DNA of 64,000 bases, taken from NCBI GenBank assembly GCA_032164295.1, contig JAJHTX010000004.1, positions 2,914,001 to 2,978,000 of the forward strand, given 5' to 3'. Shown piece by piece: positions 32,620-48,490 of this stretch. The notes under the pieces are model-generated. The model did not search any database, was not told the origin of the DNA, and was given only the letters and a program-made list of their open reading frames with translations. Source of the DNA: Inonotus obliquus (taxonomy: Eukaryota; Basidiomycota; Agaricomycetes; Hymenochaetales; Hymenochaetaceae). The position numbers and the translations under genes are program-made. The first letter of the stretch is position 1. The number at the start of each line of letters is the position of its first letter.

Positions 32620-35597
32620 ATGTCCTCAGCTGTAGACAAAATAGAGAAGTCCCTTCTAGTTGGGCAATGGGACAACTCCATAGACGTCTCTGCGTCTCCT
32701 ATCTATGAACTTGCCTGCAAAACGGCTCAAGGAGAACTGAAAGATGTACTAACGTCGGATTTGGCGAGATCATTACTCAGGATCTATCTTGCCGAAGACG
32801 AATTATTCGGAGTTCCCCTGGAGGCTTGGTTCTCTTTCCAAGGGCCGGAGAAGTTATCCGCAGAAGACAAGGAGCTACTACGAATTATCGTTGGAATCGC
32901 TTGTCTACATGCTTTTCTTCAAGTCAACTGGACTGGACCCGATTTGGATATCACACCAATCGATGTTCTCTTAAAGCCCACCTCTTCGTCCTCACTTGAC
33001 GGTGAGGTATCTGAGGACCTATTAAACCGGAAGGCTATAGCAGAACTTGCATACGGAGGGGAACCCGCGTATCACTTAGCGCAGTCCGCGACGTTTCTAC
33101 GACTTGCGCAAATACTTTTTGAGTATTCGTTTACGATATGCCGATCGGGAATTTGGTGGGGACTACGAACGGCGCGCATACATCAGCATGTTCTAGACGA
33201 AGCGGTACCAGTTCCTACATCCTTGACAGAACCTCTCGAGGATCTTTATTCCAGCATCGCTTCACCCGATATCGATACCTCCATTGGGAAAGACCTCGCA
33301 GGTCGACTAGCATTAGAACATGGATTGTTGGCGCATAGAATTGGACAGGATAAGTTAGCGGCAGAATTATTCGTTCGTGCGGCGAGGTATACGGGACTTG
33401 AATATGAGTTGACAGGGGCACTCGGGAAGCGTACAAAGTTCCAACAGACAGAGCTGAGTCAGCTAGTACTCCTTGCGGAGAGTCGAGAACGACGAGATGA
33501 AAGAGGCGAGGACGCAGTAGGGGGAAGAAGAAGAGTTGTCAACGGGTCTGAAGACGATGCAGATGGCGGAGATATGAAATCTGGTGGTGGTGCAAATGAT
33601 TCTAGCGCTAATGCCAATACTAGTGTTGGCCCTAGTGCGCTTCCCGAGACGCTCGCGTTGAAAGATGATACGCTGCTTGAACGAACGCAGTTTACGAGTT
33701 CTTCGGTGGGCTCGGGTAGACCTGGGTCGAAGCTTAACCATCTCGATCCATCGATTCAGCCACCTTTACACCCTTTGGACCAATGTATCCTCCTCTCCTT
33801 ATGTCTAAACGTCAAGAACACATCACCGGCTCATGGCCTTACGATAGAGCAAATGAAACCATACGTTGAGCGAGTAATCTTACATCCTCGGAACTGGTCC
33901 ATTCATACCATGGCTCTCCTTCTACGATCCCGACTCGAAGCGGAACGCACGCGTACCGTCGAACGCTCAGTCCTCCAACTTCAAGCACTCGTAGACCAAA
34001 TGCCCACAGCCGATTCGACACTCCCAGAGCGCCTTCTCTACATTCATTCCTTACCAATGCCGAGCAAGTGGGAGCTAGAACGGGAACTAGCACTTCGTTT
34101 CCTCACTCTCGGCGTCGTGCGCTCCTCACTTGAGATCTTCGAACGTCTCGAAATGTGGGAGGAAGCAGTCAAATGCTGGCAGTCTCTCGAACGCCCAGAA
34201 AAGGGTATCTCAATTGTACGAGATCTCTTAGAAGGAAAGAAGGAGGAATCAGAATCTCGTGTGCAGCGCGGGAAAGCGATCAACGAGCGCCGCCGTTCTG
34301 CATTGGACGCCGCACGGGAAGCAAAACTTTGGTGTTTACTCGGAGATCTCGAACCTCGGAATGCCGTGGAGCACTATACTCACGCCTGGAAGGTCTCAGG
34401 TCATAAGTCCGGTAGAGCAATGCGGTCGTTGGGCGGATATCACTACTCTCATGGAGAGTTTACTAATGCTATTGAGTGCTTGCGAAAGGGTGCTGCGATT
34501 AACCCACTTCTATCTCGTCCATGGTTTATTCTTGGTTGTGCTTGTGTTCATGAAGAGCGGTGGGAAGAGGCACGAGATGCTTTTGCCCGTTGCGTCTCAA
34601 TTGACGATGAAGACAGAGAAAGTTGGAACAATTTGGCCACTGTATATCTGCACATGGGTTCAACCGCCGGTGCTGATGGAATAAACCAAGAAAAGGATGA
34701 TCATACAGAAGAGGTAAAGGAACTATTTCAGTTCAAGGAGTTAATTGAACGGGAAAACTAATTTGATTCGTTTCAAAGGCTAAATCAAATGAAAAATCAA
34801 GCTCGCGTGGATCCGTTCCTTTGTCCCATAAGCTCTTGGCATTCCGATCTCTCCAGATTGGTTTGAAGCACAACTACGATAATTGGAGGATGTGGACGAA
34901 TTATATGGTTGTCGCAATGGATGTAGGAGAGTTTGCGGAGGCTGCTCGGGCACAGACACGAGTTGTTGAGGAGCGAGCTGCGAAGGTCGGGGTTGAGGCT
35001 GTAGATGAGGACGTCCTGGACCGGCTCGTTGATGCAGTCGTACGAGCACCATACCGCAAATCGGAAGAGGTCGTCCCTGAGCACGACGGAGGCACTAACG
35101 CCAGAGCAAGCTCAGCAGGTACCATCAGGTCCGTTAACGAAGGCGAGGGGCTTCGTCCGCGTGTCCTGGACCTGTTGGAACGCGTGATACTCCCTCGAGT
35201 GTCCTCCCAACGCATTTATCGTTCATATGCTCGCCTTCTCGCGTCACAAGAACGGTGGTTTGACGCAGTGAAGTATTGTCTAGATGCCTATCGCCTGAGT
35301 AGTGCAGCCAAGATGGAAAAGGGTGATGCGGTTGATAGGAAAAAATGGCTCGATGCAGTCAATGAGGTTGAGGAGATCGTCGACATCCTACGCAATTTCG
35401 GGCCTCGGGCCGAAGATCAGGACAATGGGTTGGAAGAAAGCGAAGGTTCTGTGCAAGGGGGGTCGACTCGTCCTGGCAAATGGAGAATGCAGGCACGAAG
35501 CATCGTCAGGGCGTTCATGGCGCGCACGCGAGATTCATTCGAAGATGATCCCGACTGGTCTAAGCTTACTGACTTGTCGGAAGAGCTGAAGCAATAA
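32620..35597 (+). CDS. TTC27/Emw1-like tetratricopeptide repeat protein
   Basis: Two exons, 32620-34713 and 34779-35597, 970 residues. The N-terminal half is helical without clear repeats (MSSAVDKIEKSLLVGQWDNS). TPR-like helices fill the second half: AKLWCLLGDLEPRNAVEHYT, SLGGYHYSHGEFTNAIECLR, RPWFILGCACVHEERWEEAR, ESWNNLATVYLHM, LLAFRSLQIGLKHNYDNWRM, WTNYMVVAMDVGEFAEAARA. This arrangement matches TTC27 and yeast YNL313C/Emw1. Family members are cytosolic and essential in yeast; reported links are to cell-wall integrity and to assembly or ribosome-related roles, so the function is not settled. A low-complexity insert (DGGDMKSGGGANDSSANANT) lies near residue 310. Confidence 0.85.
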
Positions 35598-36040
35598 ACC
35601 GGATAAAACATTGTTGCGCGTTGGTTGGGAGAAGAGTGGGAAGCCACATTTGAAGGCGAAATGGTAGAGTCAAGGGGCCGAGTCAGGCGAGAGATCATCC
35701 CAACGGCCCTGCAAGGATTGCGCCATCGCCATATTCCCAGACGGAGGCTACAAGGATGAGGAGATTGGACGACTGCCCAGAAGAAGTTCACCACGTGTAC
35801 GTCTAGATGGTAATATAAATGTCGGATGTACTTGTAATGCAAAAGGTATTGAAACATCGGCTGATTTTGTCGCAAAGATCCCGCGAGTGAGTGGGAAGTG
35901 CTGGATGAGGAATCATATAATTTAGTCGAACACGATGAGCTCAAGTGGGAAAGAACAGGTAATAGATTTGTATCCCCGCCGACACAGCTGTGATAGTGGC
36001 GGCGGCGCATCCAGTGAAGATCATGCCATTGTCACGGGTG
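35598..36040. other. convergent 3' region
   Basis: 443 bp between the stop codons of the TPR gene and the DUF6593-like gene. No convincing gene; the minus-strand ORF across it is Ser/His-rich noise. Confidence 0.35.
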
Positions 36041-36765
36041 TCACCAGAAATCCAATCGTTTCGCCACAAGGTTGAGTGAAAGAGTGGTGAGGACTTCCGT
36101 TACGAAGGTCAGACTTGTGGCCGACAATGTGATTTGGGCGTCATGTTCAAGGCCTGGTGGAGCTCGCTCCCACACGGCGTAAACATTGAGCGAGTCACAG
36201 AGCTGATAGGGGAAATGAGGTCCCTGAGATAAAAAATCTGTCACAATGTCACTACTGACCTCCATTCTCTGGGAAGAGATTGACTTCCATTTAAGCTCCT
36301 TTCCTCCCTGAGCGTTAAAGTATCGCGAGCTACAGTTATCGATGAGGCGGTGACGAACATCAGAATGGAACACGCAACGAACTTGCTTGCTTCCTTTTTC
36401 CTTCGCAAGTAATACGACATGGGAACACGTTCACCATTCCCGTAAGCAACCTGACCGGGTGAATTTGAGGGGCCGAAGTAAAGGAATGCATTACGAGGAC
36501 CCATGACAGTGGTGTGTCGAGAAGCCCATTTGTCGTTCCGGGTCAACTGAACGATGACGTTCGGGACTTGCACCACCTTGTGAGATGTGAGTAACGACAG
36601 GAAAATAGGGTAGCTCTACGTTGCTCATACCTTCTCTCTGATCATAAACAGTTCCTCAACTCTCATTCAACCAACGCGGACGGGGAAGCGAGATACTTAC
36701 GTTGTGAAAGCGACTCGCCGTTGCGAGTCTTCCGTTTCTTGCGGGTCCTCAAACTGAAGGCTCAT
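36041..36765 (-). CDS. DUF6593-like protein
   Basis: Several short exons on the minus strand. Firm ones are about 36330-36260 and 36223-36041; one ending at 36383 covers the centre, and a first exon from ATG 36765 (MSLQFEDPQETEDSQRRVAF) is tentative. The readable protein contains NVIVQLTRNDKWASRHTTVM, RNAFLYFG, then SRYFNAQGGKELKWKSISSQ and RME joined to a segment ending NLVAKRLDFW. The R-x-F-x-x-x-x-G-x-x-x-K-W-K pattern followed by a beta-rich C-terminus is characteristic of DUF6593, a basidiomycete-expanded family of unknown function. Whether exons further upstream (36770-37180) belong to it is unclear. Confidence 0.5.
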
Positions 36766-37497
36766 TGGATCAAAGCCGTACTGAAACAATACAAGTTGCC
36801 CAGAAGCTGACATTAGGATTTTAGGGGGACACAGAACTACGAGGTAAGTGATGGGAGGGCCGCGAAAGTTATCCCAAGCTGTCTTTATGTATTTTTCTGA
36901 GGCTTCGGTTCCGTTTGCGGCCAGTTTCTGCGAAACTCGGTCACCACTGCCACAGAAGGCCATGTGGCATTCCACGCGGCATTCCTATCGGGAACTGGCG
37001 GATAAGGTAAGGTACAAACCATTCCCACAAGCGAATCTGCTTCTTTCTCGATCATTGTTAGAACACAGCAAATGGAAACCACGGAGCTTGGAATGCACCA
37101 GATGAAAGAAGTCAATGGAGTTTTCGTCGGTCGCCGAGGCCATGTTCACCGACGTATAAGATCGTGTCTCGGACTTGGACATTGAAGTAACAAGAACGCA
37201 TTGTTCATCCCCCGAAGGCTCGGCGCAATACCATTAGTGCGTTGAGATCGGGCATTGATTGAATTGTGATGCCACTTTCTCAGACGTAAAAATAGCGGGA
37301 GATACCCATTCCCATTCATTGAAGCTGATCCATTGTATGATCATATATGCCGACTCTAAATAGGCGAAAAAGTCGTGCTAAACGGGGCTCTCTACTACCA
37401 ATATCTCGGAGATGGTGTCCGAATAGATCGCGAACCAATGAAGGTGGTCTTGTTAATCGTATACTGCATTCAGAGTAACTCCATCAGCTGATTACGT
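36766..37497. other. uncertain region upstream of DUF6593-like gene
   Basis: 730 bp. Minus-strand open stretches (for example MASATDENSIDFFHLVHSK at about 37143 and a Cys/Gly segment at 36975-36790) could be 5' exons of the DUF6593-like gene or nothing. No family resemblance seen. Confidence 0.25.
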
Positions 37498-37948
37498 TTA
37501 GGCGCGGCAAGGGGGAAGAAAGTTACCATGTACAATTCCTAAAAACTGAAAGTCAGCATCAGGGGATGATTAAGGAAAGGAAGAGTTCATGAGCGGGGAC
37601 AAGAAACAGGGGCTTAGATATTCTGTAGTTGTCCGACTTACCGTAGAAGAGTGTCCAGACCAGCACGAAGGTGAATACGTTATCTTGCCCCGGGTTCGCC
37701 AACTCCTTAATGCCACCGGGAATGTATTTTGTTGGCCGCCCCTTGCAGTTGACAACATAGATGCACGCAGCAGTAAAGAGTGTGGAGGCGACGAAGAAGG
37801 CGAAACCCTGCCAGTTCTCCAGACCCAAGATACCGGCGACGGCCCCTGCAAAGCACGAGGCAAGGAACTTGACAGAATTAAGCGCACCGTTGTGGACGAT
37901 GTTTGGTGTGTAAATAAGTCGCGCCGTGTCGTGCTTTGTTGATGCCAT
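37498..37948 (-). CDS. EMC6: ER membrane protein complex subunit 6
   Basis: Exons 37948-37642 and 37538-37498, 115 residues, usual length for EMC6. Three hydrophobic segments: SVKFLASCFAGAVAGILGLE, GFAFFVASTLFTAACIYVV and VFTFVLVWTLFYGIVHG. AGILGL and the F-T-(Y/F)-V-L-x-W-T-x-x-Y-G-(I/M)-V-H motif identify the family. The second exon supplies the last 14 residues (GIVHGNFLPPCRA), completing the conserved Y-G-I-V-H. EMC6 is part of the ER membrane insertase that places tail-anchored and multipass proteins. Confidence 0.9.
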
Positions 37949-39186
37949 GGCGGTTGTGTAAGTACACGTTGTTGAGTCTGATCAGTGAGTGGAACTGGCG
38001 ACACGGTGCACGTGCCGAGAACGCGTGAGTGACGCGTACACCACGTGGCCTACTCCTGTTTGTCAATATTTACTCAGAATAATGATTCATCAACATGCGA
38101 GCAGAATGATTATACTTCAGACTTCCGCTTCAGGGTAATTCCGAAGTATCATCTATTTTGTAATGATCATGAGGTTTAGGTTTCTCCAAGGACATGTCAC
38201 CATTGCTTTAATGTCTCATCAGAGTCTGTGTATTTCAATTTCAATGCCGTGTTCCGAACCCGACTTGAAAATTTCCTCCAGTACTTCCCAAATGTTATCA
38301 TTAGAGCGGGTCACATATGAACAATTGCGAGCCGCAGAGATGCCAAGACCTGATTAGTAGTGTTATGTGTTTCACAAACTCGTGTGTGAAGTCACTGGGA
38401 TCATGTTGGCTGGCGAGGTGGACGTAAAACCGACTGCTAGCGAGTCGAAATTGTAAAAAAAAATTCGCCCGCTCATTTGTTTTAGGGAACTGATATGACT
38501 TACCCATTTTACTTCGGTGAAGTAGGACCGTATCCTCGGCGATGAGAGATAACAGACGAAAGAGTAGTTGAATACCTATAGATGGCAGGCCTGAGTGGGT
38601 CGACTGACAACGCCATTCTAATGACTCCCGGGCCACTCTGAATCAAAGTTTGGCGATTTGCGATTTGTCGAATACGACGCCTCGTGTTCTGCTCCGACGA
38701 CCATTGTAGATAGATTCAGACCAAATCACCGCACTCCGTCATATTGATCACAGCACCAGCATCAATCTCCTTCCGCGGCCCACAAGAGTTAGGTGCCGAG
38801 TGCGACGCCTGAGCTGGTATCTGGTATAGGTATAACGAGCTCTGCTTTCGCGATCCTCGGACTCAAATTCGATCGAAATCGAGGGAAAAGTCTGTAAACT
38901 TAATCCATAGCTCTGTCGGTATTTAGTAGAGTCCATGATGAAGTATGGTGGGTGTTGAATTCTTCTATTATGGTTGAAAGTGAAAGTAATGAAGAAATCT
39001 TCGTTCAAGTTGGTGGTGGATAAAGTAAAATTTCACACGCGTGTCACATTCACGGTGGGTTTGTTTCATCCGTCACGCAGTCATGGATATCACCTAATTC
39101 TAATTTCTGACCATCATCCCGATCTCAAGCCGCTTTCTCTCGCTCGAACCTCGTCACAACACCTGCGCGATCTCAAGGGAATATAA
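37949..39186. other. intergenic, no gene recognised
   Basis: 1.24 kb between EMC6 and HAM1, divergent genes. Small ORFs on both strands (for example 38636-38301 and 39008-38748) lack family features and read as chance. It must contain the two promoters. Confidence 0.4.
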
Positions 39187-40065
39187 ATGTCAGACAAGAC
39201 CCTAGGAAAGTAAATTACTGGTCACAGATCTGTGTGTCATCCTCACGACCTGTTGATGATGCTCATCCACAGTTTTTGTAACTGGCAATCCAAATAAACT
39301 AAAGGAAGTTCGCGCAATTTTGTCAGATAGTTCGAGTGGATTCGCACCAATTGAAATCGAGTCGAGAGACCTGGATAGTGAGACTTTCTGAGATCGGACG
39401 CTTTGACTGGTTCATCATCGCCCACTTTGATAGTTCCCGAATTACAGGGCACAACACAAGAAGTTGCAAGGGACAAGTGTCGTCGAGCAGCAGAACTTGT
39501 AAGATTTATAACTACAGATTCGCGTGCTGCAACCAGTTAACGACGAGACTGTGAAGGTGGGAGGACCTTGTATAACGGAAGATGTTGCACTGTGCTTCAA
39601 AGCGATGAACGATCTACCTGGCCCTTACATCAAACATTTCCTCAAAGCCTTGGGTCCGGCAGGCAAGCTGTCCTTTTGCATCATTCTATCAACATTCTAA
39701 TCTGAACTTCGTATTATCTACCGATATACAGGCTTAAATACGCTTCTTGAAGGCTTTCCTACAACAGACGCCTATGCTGTGTGTACATTTGCATACAGTT
39801 CGGGTCCAGGAACAGAACCTGTGATTTTCGAAGGCAAAACGTACGGGAAAATTGTTCCTCCCCGCGGACCCCAGGATTTCGGTTGGGATTGTGCATTCGA
39901 AGCGGAGGGTACTGGAAAAACGTGGGTCGCTCATGCATTCCTTCTCACCACCAAGTAATCTCCCGCTTCAGTTATGCAGAGATGACTAAGGACGAGAAGA
40001 ACAAGATCTCGCATCGATCCAAGGCTCTAGCACTATTGAGGGAACACCTAAGGGACCTGCATTAA
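39187..40065 (+). CDS. HAM1: inosine triphosphate pyrophosphatase (HAM1/ITPA)
   Basis: Coding exons read as 39273-39377, 39434-39498, 39557-39662, 39732-39921 and 39972-40065, with a short first exon probably starting at ATG 39187. The protein shows [16 protein letters not shown] (substrate loop), [92 protein letters not shown] and [19 protein letters not shown], all diagnostic. It hydrolyses ITP, dITP and XTP to monophosphates, cleansing nucleotide pools. The intron at 39663 uses a GC donor. The first exon from ATG 39187 to the GT at 39210 ends in the wrong phase for the second exon by one base, so the true 5' end, or one base in the T5 run at 39273-39277, is uncertain. Confidence 0.85.
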
Positions 40066-40307
40066 TCTTGATAGGGCCCACTGGTGTAGTGGGATACCAG
40101 ATACGCCAAATGCTCTAATACCTTACACATATTGCTCTTCTCAGAAACTCATAAGTAGTTTGTAGTAGATGAGGTGCGGGGTGGCGCAAATGTGTAGCAT
40201 GGAATTAAGTTTGATTTTGATTACGTCAACATTTCGGAGCTGAAATCGCGTATTACGGAAGAAACGCGTCTTGGGAGGCGCGTTTCCGACTACGCCAGGC
40301 TACGATC

Positions 40308-44896
<4,589 letters not shown>

Positions 44897-45053
44897 GAGG
44901 TCCTTTACTGTAGTTCTTGCGATGTACATACTTACCCTGATCTAGATGCTAAACATACGGATATTTCACTACTTAGTATTTAATCACCTCTTTTCACCGC
45001 GCTTCTTTTTCCGGGTATCGAGACGATATTGCAGACTTTATTGTATTCTAATA

Positions 45054-46260
45054 TCAGCATACACCACCGACTATTTCTGCCAGTTCTTTTCGTCGTTTCT
45101 TCGCGGCTGCAATACAATGCAGAATACTATCCTGTGCGCTCGAAGCCCCATCTCCAGATTGTTGTACTGATAGTAACTGATTGTTTTCGTCGATGATTAC
45201 GGTGATGGACGTGTCGAGGAGTGGTTCCTCGAAGGAGGATGGGTCAGCTAAGATGTGCGTTCTGTTGCGTATCAGGGTCAATGTTCAAGGATGAGTAGAA
45301 AGAGTCATACAAGTCGAAAACGCCAAATGAAACGGCGACAGGAGTATTCGATAATTGTAGCTTAGATTTTTCTTTTCGTGAGCAAATCGTCCGTCCGGAG
45401 TCTTCGTCGTATCTTGCTTTCGGTAATCGCGCTACAACGTCAGAGTCTCAGCATACATGCCGAAGTGGGGACGGGGTAGACGGTTACGCACTGTTTTTGA
45501 GAGCAGCAATCATAGCAAGGAGCGTGGCGTCGAAAACGTTTCCGTCGTAGTTGATGCAGGTTGCGTCAACGTACAGGACCCAGACGGATTTGCCGGGCTG
45601 TATGCATAGCGAAGAAAGGTCAAGTGTGTCTGAACTATCCCGTAAAAATCAGACGATATATCAGAAACATACGAATAGTCGGTAGACGTACGAAACAAGT
45701 GCGTCGTATAAGCGCTCGGAAAGCACTTGCGCTTCGTCTACAGGTGGACCAGGTTTGAATTTCGGTGAACAGATGGCTGGAAGGTCGAGATTTGTAACTA
45801 TTCGTTGCATCGTAAATCAGGATTCTAGCAAGCACAGGGAGAAAGGATGACGTTGTACACACCAATGAAACCATCTTCTGGATTATCCAACTCAGGTTCT
45901 GCAATTTCAGCCTTGACACCACATACAATCGTCGTGTTTCCCAGCCGAACCAACGCCGACCCATCAGCTGTCGATATAGATCCTACATTACCATCCCAAT
46001 CAAGTCAAGAAACCGTTCTTTCAGATCGTCCTTGATTTCCCTATCTTCTCGTAGTAGAAACGCGTTGAAAAGACTTACCAACATTCACACTAACATCACG
46101 AAAATCACCCACTTCTCGTGCGTCAGGACGAAATCCTTCATTTAGAAAGCGTTCTAGGTAAGCACGAGGATGTAGACGACGAAACGTCTCTACTTGTAGT
46201 TCAATCTCCTCTGATTTTTTAGAGTGTACGTTTGAGCCTGAGCCTGAGCTTGATGTCATG
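45054..46260 (-). CDS. RRP43: exosome core subunit RRP43 (EXOSC8)
   Basis: Multi-exon minus-strand gene, ATG at 46260, stop at 45054. Segments in order: [20 protein letters not shown] with [38 protein letters not shown] block with [110 protein letters not shown]; and [20 protein letters not shown]. These line up with EXOSC8/Rrp43, one of six catalytically inactive RNase-PH-like ring proteins of the RNA exosome. The 3' end is 157 bp from the convergent SMC5 stop. Confidence 0.9.
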
Positions 46261-46710
46261 GTAGTTGAGTTCAAGAAGAATTTCTTTGGAAAACTTTAGA
46301 CGCGTAAACTTAGCCGAGTGTTGGATCATGGATGGTCAGCAAAATGAAGGTACATCGTAAACGAATTACTATCTATAGACTATAGGAAAATAAACCCGAA
46401 GGGTACATCTATATAACACAGAAGAATGCTTGACATGAACGGTCGAAAGGTATGTTTATCTATTATACTCAGGCCAGTACCTTTAGGCCTGGAAACGAGG
46501 TGCAGTGCCTGGAATCATAGCAGGCAAAGCTGGTAGCGGTCAAGAGGGTCGTCTTGGGGGATCAGAAACTGGTACTGGAACTGGATCATGAGTGAAAATC
46601 AGGTGAGTCTCGGAATTTATTCGTTCGTAGACTGCTTGAAAACTTCGTGGTTCGATCCACGTATTTCGAACTAATCGAGCGATAGCATACTGCGTGTGCG
46701 TCCCCCTGCC
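46261..46710. other. intergenic between RRP43 and F-box gene
   Basis: 450 bp: promoter of RRP43 and 3' flank of the F-box gene, both minus-strand. A tRNA-T-arm-like hairpin occurs at about 46648-46663 but no complete tRNA fits around it. Confidence 0.4.
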
Positions 46711-48335
46711 TTAGAGCGTAATTGGCAAACGTCTCGTTCGAATGGTTCCGTTCGGGATGGCTTTCCGGAGTGCTGTTTGATTTGGAATATCCTTCGTCAC
46801 CAGTGTAAACTCTTGAAGAGCAACGCCTCTCGAACGTAGAACACCAAGCGCGCGGTATAGGATATGAAGATGATCGTCGTAGTGCTTCAGATGGAACGCT
46901 CGGAACTTCTTCATCGGGATATCGTTGGACTCGCTGCAGCGTATTCCGCAGAGTGGGGCGTCCAAGGATAGCACCTGCAAGGCGGGAAAGCGCTGGAAGA
47001 AGGCATCCAAAGGTAATGACAACGGTGGACTTTTCCTTGAATTACGAAGCCACATGATGTTGAATGACATCTCCCCGACTGATCGTAGCCCATTCTCGGG
47101 AGGAAATGCATTATCCAGGAACTCTGCCAAATCGAACGTCTGCTCGGTAAACGCAACTGATACGGAGACATTTTGCGCATTAGGCAGTTCAAGGAGTGCA
47201 GTTATTTCTTCGAATGCATCTAATGGCATTGGATCATCGCGGTTGTATCCTGATAGGCTTCGGCAGTTCGTGATCCGGAGAGTCGTGACTCCCGGAAGGT
47301 GGACCGGCGGTGACTCGCCACGATTCGTTGCACAATGAATGTTGGATACGTCCAGGTCCAGGGTTTGTACAGCAATCGGCGGGTAAAGGAAAAGCGACAG
47401 ATACATCAAGAAATTGTCCTCATCGTCAAATTTATCAGTGTCTGAATCGTACTTGATGGTCTTCACAATATCGCGATTAAAGATGGGACTGTCGTCATCT
47501 GGCAACCAGTTGAACAGCTCGACGTATTCCGCACAAGGAAAGCTCCAATGCCGGAATATTTCGTCAGGGCCAATGTCAAGGCATACAGCGCGCACCGACG
47601 GGAAGTCGATACGAGGGTATTTCTGCTCCAGAATGTCTCCTTGATAAGCAAATTCTGCAGAGAGATAAATCCATCGGTCTTTGTACTCAAGCAGTCGGAG
47701 AAGGTCCTCCTCGATTTCCTCGCAAAAACGGAATGACACTGAAAGAGGCTCCTTCTTGCTCCGGAGCAGGAACAGCTCGATAGCTTCGTTTTCCAGTAAG
47801 TTGAGGTCAATGTACGACCATACCTCCGTGAAGGCAAGTACTATTTGGCGGAAGTGTCGGCAGACCAAGGACATAACAGCAATGATATCCATAGCAAGAC
47901 GAAAACGTTTGCTCTCTTCTTCCGAGTGAAGCAGGTGCTTGAAGATTCGTAGAAATACCTCGTAGGGAAGCAAAGCCAGGCCTCGATGAAGAAGTATCTT
48001 CTGTCGATTCACGATGGTGGTTATCAGATTTGTGGTTAATGCAAGTAGAGCCTGAGCGGTTCTCGTTAAAACCTTGATTTCCTGCAAGCGTCCCCCTACA
48101 TCATCCGCCGAGTAGTTCAGAAGACTGTAGTTCAAAGTCAGCTAGAGATACCTCCAATGTATTTTGAGTTAGCCTGCGTTCCGGATGCATACTTTGAAGG
48201 ATTGATCCAAAGCTCATCGGATCCTGCGCGTATGTCTCCTCCATTAGACTTCAGGGTGTTGAAAGAACTTTCCAGGATGGACAATACTCGAGGATCAGCG
48301 CAAGGGTAGTCTTCGTTGTCTTTAGCGAGCGACAT
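46711..48335 (-). CDS. F-box protein with N-terminal coiled coil and leucine-rich C-terminus
   Basis: Two exons, 48335-48152 and 48095-46711, 522 residues; the 56-nt intron restores frame to give YIGGGRLQEIKVLTR. An N-terminal region is followed by a helix (about 60-95), then an F-box-like segment (ALLPYEVFLRIFKHLLHSEE, VMSLVCRHFRQIVLAFTEVW, SYIDL). The remaining 350 residues have leucine-rich, beta-alpha type repeats (VHLPGVTTLRITNC, LQVLSLDAPLCG, GVALQEFTLVTKD). It is typical of the large lineage-specific F-box sets of mushrooms, probably SCF ligase adaptors; targets unknown. A damaged paralogue lies at 2274-3270. An ATG at 48135 would give an alternative single-exon start. Confidence 0.8.
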
Positions 48336-48490
48336 GTAGGGTATAATTCGAAGAGAAAAGAAGAATGGAGTCGCTGAATGTGCCACTGAGCACATGATCA
48401 TAGTCACGTATGAGTCACGTTGCAGACCGCATACACCCAGCCCTTTGCACTGTGCAGGGGAACCATTCACACAACCTTTTGTCTTCGTCC

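Noticed and set aside
38301..39008. Minus-strand ORFs of 111 and 86 codons between EMC6 and HAM1
   Set aside because: No recognisable domains or splice structure.
46640..46670. Perfect B-box-like GGTTCGATCC in a five-base-pair stem, suggesting a tRNA
   Set aside because: No A box, D arm or complementary seven-base acceptor stem can be placed 40-60 nt upstream; the hairpin is likely chance.
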